From: Bacteroidales bacterium
GTDB taxonomy: Bacteria > Bacteroidota > Bacteroidia > Bacteroidales > VadinHA17
Direction of reading: 5' to 3'
Length of the DNA stretch: 11,853 bases
NCBI GenBank assembly: GCA_003501665.1
Contig: DNOQ01000357.1
Location: forward strand, 1-11,853
This document shows positions 8,085 through 11,853 of the stretch, piece after piece. Made by a program: the position numbers and the translations under genes. Every line of letters begins with the position of its first letter. Positions within the stretch are counted from its first letter, which is position 1. A model generated the notes under the pieces. The model saw only the letters and a program-made list of their open reading frames with translations. It made no database searches and was not told the origin of the DNA.

Positions 8085-9563
8085 TTGGAAAAGAAAATTA
8101 CATGTTTTATGCCGGTTTCCGATAAGGAATCACTGGCATTTACAATCACTTCGCTAAAATCTTCCGGAGTTATTGAAAAGATAATAGTGATTACAGGAGA
8201 TGAACGATATCAGGATTTAACAGATCAGGATCTCTTATTCATAAAATCCGGAGGATTTACTTCATCCATAGCACTGAGAGAAATGGGGAAAATGCTTAAA
8301 ACCCCCTTTGCTCTCCTGTATTCCAAATCATTCCCGATTGATATTGGAAAATTCGCGCTGCAAAGAATGAAGCAGGTCGCTGAATTCACCGGTGCAGGTA
8401 TGGTCTATTCCGATTATTATGAAAATAAGAATAGGATTATCTCTCAACATCCTGTTATTGGTTACCAGGAGGGGAGTCTCAGAGATGATTTTAATTTCGG
8501 GTCACTGCTCCTTTATGACGGAAATGCATTAAGGGATGCATGCAGCAGTATGACCAGGGATTTTAAATTCGCAGGATTATATGATCTTAGACTGAAAGTA
8601 TCACAGAAGAACTCCCTGATACATCTCCCCGAATTTCTCTATACTGAAGTTGAGACAGATATCAGGGAATCGGGCGAAAAACAGCATGATTATGTTGATC
8701 CGCGAAACAGAGCCGTTCAGATTGAGATGGAAATTGCCTGCACAGATCATCTTCAAAAAATAAATGCATGGCTGAAGCCGGAGTTCAGAACCATCAGTTT
8801 CGGGGAAGAAAAGTTTGATTGTGAAGCATCCGTGATCATCCCGGTAAAGAACAGAGTTAAAACAATAGGTGATGCGATAAGGTCTGTCCTCAGCCAGCAA
8901 ACGAAGTTCATATTCAACCTGATAGTGATTGATAACTATTCAACAGACGGTACGACCGATGTTATCAGATCATTCGCAGAGAGAGACAGCAGGATCATTC
9001 ATGTTATACCTGAAAGAAAAGATCTTGGCATAGGAGGTTGCTGGAATGAAGGTATTTTTCATCCGAGTTGCGGAAAATTCTCGATACAGCTCGACAGCGA
9101 TGATCTCTATATTGACAATAACGTAATTACCAGCATAGTTGAAGCATTCTACAACCAGCAGTGTGCAATGGTTGTCGGATCATACAAAATGGTGAACTTC
9201 AATCTCGAAGATATACCACCCGGACTGATTGATCACAGGGAATGGACACCTGATAACGGAAGGAACAATGCACTCAGGATAAATGGTCTGGGAGCACCCA
9301 GGGCTTTCTATACACCTGTGATAAGGAATATCAGGGTGCCGAATGTAAGCTATGGCGAGGATTATGCTCTGGGACTTGCCATAAGCCGCCATTATCAGAT
9401 CGGCAGGATTTATGAACCCTTATATCTGTGCCGCCGGTGGGAGGAAAATTCAGATGCAGCACTCGATATTAATAAAACAAATATTCATAACCTGTATAAG
9501 GACAGGATCAGGACAATAGAGTTGCTGGCAAGGAAGAGGATGAACAATGAATCACAGGATTAA
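8085..9563 (+). CDS. Tandem GT-A glycosyltransferase (family 2), TTG start
   Basis: This 492-residue protein has no signal peptide or membrane segment, so it is cytoplasmic. The C-terminal half is a canonical GT2: ASVIIPVKNR from 248, VIDNYSTDGTTD, and the metal-binding D337-S-D339-D340 in QLDSDDLY, with a later GEDYAL motif. The N-terminal half (about 4-235) looks like a second, divergent GT-A fold: strand ITCFMP, YSDYYE (108-113) where a DxD-bearing strand would be, and LPEFLYTE near its end. The only start that keeps the first beta strand is TTG at 8085, 9 bp after the amidase stop and in the same frame. The next in-frame ATG (8109) would remove that strand. No Shine-Dalgarno is seen at either. 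The donor and acceptor are unknown. Its position between a secreted amidase and a DUF4922-like/SpoIID pair suggests cell-wall or surface-glycan work, but that is inference. Confidence 0.85.
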   Translation: MEKKITCFMPVSDKESLAFTITSLKSSGVIEKIIVITGDERYQDLTDQDLLFIKSGGFTSSIALREMGKMLKTPFALLYSKSFPIDIGKFALQRMKQVAEFTGAGMVYSDYYENKNRIISQHPVIGYQEGSLRDDFNFGSLLLYDGNALRDACSSMTRDFKFAGLYDLRLKVSQKNSLIHLPEFLYTEVETDIRESGEKQHDYVDPRNRAVQIEMEIACTDHLQKINAWLKPEFRTISFGEEKFDCEASVIIPVKNRVKTIGDAIRSVLSQQTKFIFNLIVIDNYSTDGTTDVIRSFAERDSRIIHVIPERKDLGIGGCWNEGIFHPSCGKFSIQLDSDDLYIDNNVITSIVEAFYNQQCAMVVGSYKMVNFNLEDIPPGLIDHREWTPDNGRNNALRINGLGAPRAFYTPVIRNIRVPNVSYGEDYALGLAISRHYQIGRIYEPLYLCRRWEENSDAALDINKTNIHNLYKDRIRTIELLARKRMNNESQD

Positions 9564-9689
9564 TAAAGCGCCCTTTACCGGTTTCCGTGAACAAAGGGAA
9601 ACAGATAAGTGAATTGATCGCAATTTCCCTGTCCATGGGAAATTACCGATAGCTTTCAGGAGGAAAAGGGTATAAATAAATTTTCAATT
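9564..9689 (+). promoter_or_regulatory. Intergenic leader with alternative inverted repeats
   Basis: This 126-bp spacer is the only sizeable gap in the plus-strand group. It holds CCCTTT (9571-9576) complementary to AAAGGG (9593-9598); AGGGAAA (9595-9601) complementary to TTTCCCT (9624-9630); and an 8-bp perfect hairpin AATTTCCC (9622-9629) / GGGAAATT (9637-9644) with a 7-nt loop. These pairings exclude one another in the order 1:2, 2:3, 3:4. No run of U follows the last hairpin, so a simple intrinsic terminator is not supported. An SD-like AGGAGG sits at 9658-9663. The pairings are read directly; any regulatory role is inference. Confidence 0.45.
9658..9663 (+). promoter_or_regulatory. AGGAGG Shine-Dalgarno-like hexamer, misplaced
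   Basis: A perfect AGGAGG lies 26 bases before the ATG at 9690, too far for a standard ribosome binding site. No ATG, GTG or TTG occurs in the reading frame of that gene between the hexamer and the ATG. Bacteroidota generally make little use of Shine-Dalgarno pairing, so this may be chance. Confidence 0.3.
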
Positions 9690-10622
9690 ATGTTTTCTGA
9701 TAGGTTATCAGAATTTTTTACTGATCAGCTGGGAGAATGGGATCTGGCCCGGACAAATTACAGGCAGCTCGAAAAGGTACAAACCCGGAGTATGGTTTTT
9801 CAGGGGTTTCAGGTGCTTGTTCAGTTCAATCCCGAAAGGATAAGGTCATCAGCTGCAGAAGTTGATGATAAATCAATCGGAAAAAGGCAATGTTTTTTAT
9901 GTGAGAAAAACAGACCACCTCAGCAAAGGGGTGTGCCTTTTGAGAGTGAATTCACAATATTGGTCAATCCTTATCCGATATTCAGAAGACATCTGACAAT
10001 CGTATCCGGGTACCATACCGGCCAGAGGATAAGATATAACTTCGGCAGTATGCTCTCTCTGGCAGAAGTTCTGCCTGAATATGTGATCTTTTATAATGGT
10101 CCTCAGTGCGGTGCTTCTGCTCCGGATCATCTTCATTTCCAGGCCGGTAACAGGGGATTTATGCCCATTGAAAAAGATTTCTCTTCCGGGAGATTTGCCG
10201 GCAGGGTATTTACAAGAAAGGGTGCTGAAGTGTGGCACTGGAAAGATTACCTGCGGGGCATCATTTCCTTAAAAGGTTCACAAAGAGAACCCCTTGAAAC
10301 ACTCTTCCATCTCTTTTTTGAAAGATTTGATGATATCCGGCATGAGGGACCGGAACCAATGCTTAATATTCTTACCTGTAAAGAAGATGATCAGTGGATT
10401 ATTCATATTATTCCACGGAAGCAGCATCGTCCTGTTCAGTTTTACGCCGTGGGTGATGACCAGATCATTCTCAGTCCTGCTTCCGTCGACCTTGGAGGAG
10501 TTGTCATCACTCCACGGGAAGAGGATTTTAATAAGATTACAATGCAGGATATTTCGAATATCTTCGGCCAGGTGTGCTTCGGTGATACTCACTTACATCA
10601 AATGATTCTCGAAATAAAATGA
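9690..10622 (+). CDS. DUF4922-like HIT-superfamily protein, probable nucleotide-sugar phosphorylase/nucleotidyltransferase
   Basis: This 310-residue cytoplasmic protein has no leader. The centre reads YNGPQCGASAPDHLHFQ (135-151), whose H147-L-H149-F-Q151 is the HxHxQ active-site motif of the GalT / Ap4A phosphorylase / VTC2 branch of the HIT superfamily. His149 would be the nucleotidylated residue. Upstream, NPYPIFRRH (93-101) resembles the N-P-x-P...H stretch of these enzymes, and C68-x-x-C71 could bind a metal. The C-terminal stretch LSPASVDLGG...REEDF (261-280) resembles the corresponding part of plant GDP-L-galactose phosphorylase (VTC2), from memory. Such enzymes phosphorolyse an NDP-hexose, or move a nucleotidyl group between a sugar phosphate and a nucleotide. 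I recall this family as DUF4922 in Bacteroidota, next to SpoIID/LytB genes. Its stop overlaps the SpoIID start by 4 bp (ATGA), implying coupled translation. The substrate is unknown. Confidence 0.8.
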   Translation: MFSDRLSEFFTDQLGEWDLARTNYRQLEKVQTRSMVFQGFQVLVQFNPERIRSSAAEVDDKSIGKRQCFLCEKNRPPQQRGVPFESEFTILVNPYPIFRRHLTIVSGYHTGQRIRYNFGSMLSLAEVLPEYVIFYNGPQCGASAPDHLHFQAGNRGFMPIEKDFSSGRFAGRVFTRKGAEVWHWKDYLRGIISLKGSQREPLETLFHLFFERFDDIRHEGPEPMLNILTCKEDDQWIIHIIPRKQHRPVQFYAVGDDQIILSPASVDLGGVVITPREEDFNKITMQDISNIFGQVCFGDTHLHQMILEIK

Positions 10623-11853
10623 ATATGGAAAGGAAGATACCGGAACTACGTGTGGGGATCTTTTCGGATAAAGAGATATCATTCTCACTGAGTGGCCTTT
10701 ACAGGATGGAGCCATATAACATCTTTTTATCAGGTGATTGCATGGCAACTTTCAGAGACGGAGGTATCTGTATAAAGTCCGCTGACACAGAAAATCAATC
10801 GTATGAACAGGTTGCTCTGATACAGGTTAATCCGGGATCTTCATCATTTACTCTGCATGATGTTGTTATAGGGTTGAATTTCCACTGGCAGAGAAAAGAG
10901 GATCAGGTATTCAGCGGAAGTCTTATGTTTATTATTGAAGAGAACAAAATTACTGCAGTAAATCTGATCTCCATTGAAGAATATCTGAAAAGTGTGATCT
11001 CTTCGGAAATGAAAGCCACGGCATCAGAAGAGCTCCTTAAAGCACATGCAGTTATCTCACGGGGATGGTTGCTGGCACAGATTGAAAAGAAACAGCATCT
11101 GAATGAAAATGATGTCGGATACGAAACAGCTTTTAATGATGAGACAGAATTCATAAGGTGGTACGACAGGGAAGATCACAGGTATTTTGATGTTTGTGCC
11201 GACGATCATTGCCAGAGATATCAGGGTATAACCCGGGCTACGACACCATTGGTACTGAAGGCTGTGGAAGAGACATCAGGTGAGGTACTTACTCATTCCG
11301 GATTAATATGTGATACAAGGTATTACAAATCCTGTGGTGGTGTAACCGAATTATTTGAGAACGTGTGGGAGCCTGTCAGTCATCCTTATCTGCAGCGGGT
11401 GATAGATAATCCGGATCCTCCTGCCGGGTACGATCTTGATTTTGACAATGATCAGAATGTCCGGAAATGGATATCGGGTAAACCTGATGCTTTCTGTAAT
11501 ACGACTGATAAAGAGGTTCTCAGTCAGGTACTAAACGATTATGATCTTGAAACTTCCGATTTCTACCGGTGGAAAGTTACCTATACACAGAGCGAGCTTA
11601 GTGATCTGGTCAGAATACGAACCGGTATTGATTTCGGAAAGGTGAATGAACTGATTCCGCTGGAAAGAGGTACATCTGGGAGAATTATAAGGCTTAAGAT
11701 CGTTGGGTCCCGGAAGACGGTGATAATCGGTAAGGAACTTGAAATAAGGAAATCCCTTTCAAAGACACATCTTTACAGTAGTTGTTTTTATATTGATAAG
11801 ATTACCGCCGGTACGGAAATACATTTTATTCTGCACGGTGCAGGATGGGGACA
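10619..11853 (+). CDS. SpoIID/LytB-family protein without signal peptide, cut off by the window edge
   Basis: The first 411 residues are present and the frame is open to the end. The SpoIID core is clear: SIEEYLKSVISSEMKA (118-133) with Glu130 at the catalytic position of the lytic transglycosylase family, then ELLKAHAVISRGW (138-150) as in the 'lKAqAvaaRty' helix, and RYYKSCGGVTE (234-244) as the 'yhs.sGG.T' motif. His187, Cys193 and Cys198 (in HRYFDVCADDHC) have nearly the spacing I recall for the zinc ligands of Clostridioides SpoIID. The sequence stops at LHGAGWG, the start of the conserved HGxGxGxG..Q segment, so perhaps a few tens of residues are missing. SpoIID enzymes cut peptide-free glycan strands. 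Here the N-terminus (MNMERKIPELRVGIF) is hydrophilic with no leader, so export is not explained. The ATG overlaps the DUF4922-like gene's stop as ATGA; a second ATG lies at 10625. Confidence 0.9.
   Translation, partial: MNMERKIPELRVGIFSDKEISFSLSGLYRMEPYNIFLSGDCMATFRDGGICIKSADTENQSYEQVALIQVNPGSSSFTLHDVVIGLNFHWQRKEDQVFSGSLMFIIEENKITAVNLISIEEYLKSVISSEMKATASEELLKAHAVISRGWLLAQIEKKQHLNENDVGYETAFNDETEFIRWYDREDHRYFDVCADDHCQRYQGITRATTPLVLKAVEETSGEVLTHSGLICDTRYYKSCGGVTELFENVWEPVSHPYLQRVIDNPDPPAGYDLDFDNDQNVRKWISGKPDAFCNTTDKEVLSQVLNDYDLETSDFYRWKVTYTQSELSDLVRIRTGIDFGKVNELIPLERGTSGRIIRLKIVGSRKTVIIGKELEIRKSLSKTHLYSSCFYIDKITAGTEIHFILHGAGWG

Noticed and set aside
9897..10238. A 113-codon minus-strand open frame inside the DUF4922-like gene, with others of similar size at 10278-10592 and 5880-6212.
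   Set aside because: They are opposite to sequence with clear family motifs, and no domain or ribosome site supports them.

Overview
The window looks like a chromosomal segment from a member of the Bacteroidota, probably Bacteroidales-like. The reasons are the families present (a secreted GH3/serine-hydrolase fusion, a golvesin-domain amidase of the kind often labelled 'xanthan lyase', a DUF4922-type protein, and a SpoIID/LytB protein without a leader), AT-rich starts that mostly lack a Shine-Dalgarno, and signal peptides ending in A-Q. There is no sign of phage, transposon, tRNA, rRNA or CRISPR. Codon use looks even across the window, by eye only.

Layout. Positions 1-186 are non-coding: an AT-rich inverted repeat (12-53), then a 119-bp array of 17 heptamers in perfect register (83-201). 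The array runs into the last codons of the first gene. Three genes lie on the minus strand and read right to left: a BadF-type sugar kinase (4909-4055, murK-like), murQ (4055-3216, overlapping the kinase by one base as TAATG), a second heptamer array (3175-3213), then a secreted GH3 N-acetylglucosaminidase fused to a beta-lactamase-like serine hydrolase (3141-187). A 79-bp divergent spacer (4910-4988) separates them from four plus-strand genes: a secreted Amidase_3-type protein with an inserted golvesin domain (4989-8075), a tandem GT-A glycosyltransferase (8085-9563, TTG start), a HIT-superfamily DUF4922-like protein (9690-10622) and a SpoIID/LytB-family protein (10619 to the window edge, cut off). 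The 126-bp gap before the DUF4922-like gene holds several mutually exclusive inverted repeats.

How the genes may work together. The set reads as a peptidoglycan turnover and salvage locus. The amidase would strip stem peptides outside the cytoplasm. A SpoIID-type lytic transglycosylase acts on denuded glycan. The GH3 domain would release GlcNAc from GlcNAc-MurNAc fragments. The kinase would make MurNAc-6-phosphate, and MurQ would convert it to GlcNAc-6-phosphate plus D-lactate. Each step is known for its family; their combination here is inference. Two things do not fit simply: the SpoIID protein shows no signal peptide, and its start overlaps the stop of a gene that looks like a nucleotide-sugar phosphorylase of the VTC2/GDPGP1 type. 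The plus-strand trio of glycosyltransferase, DUF4922-like protein and leaderless SpoIID is the least explained and most interesting part. No MurNAc transporter (MurT or AmpG type), NamZ or nagA/nagB gene is in the window.
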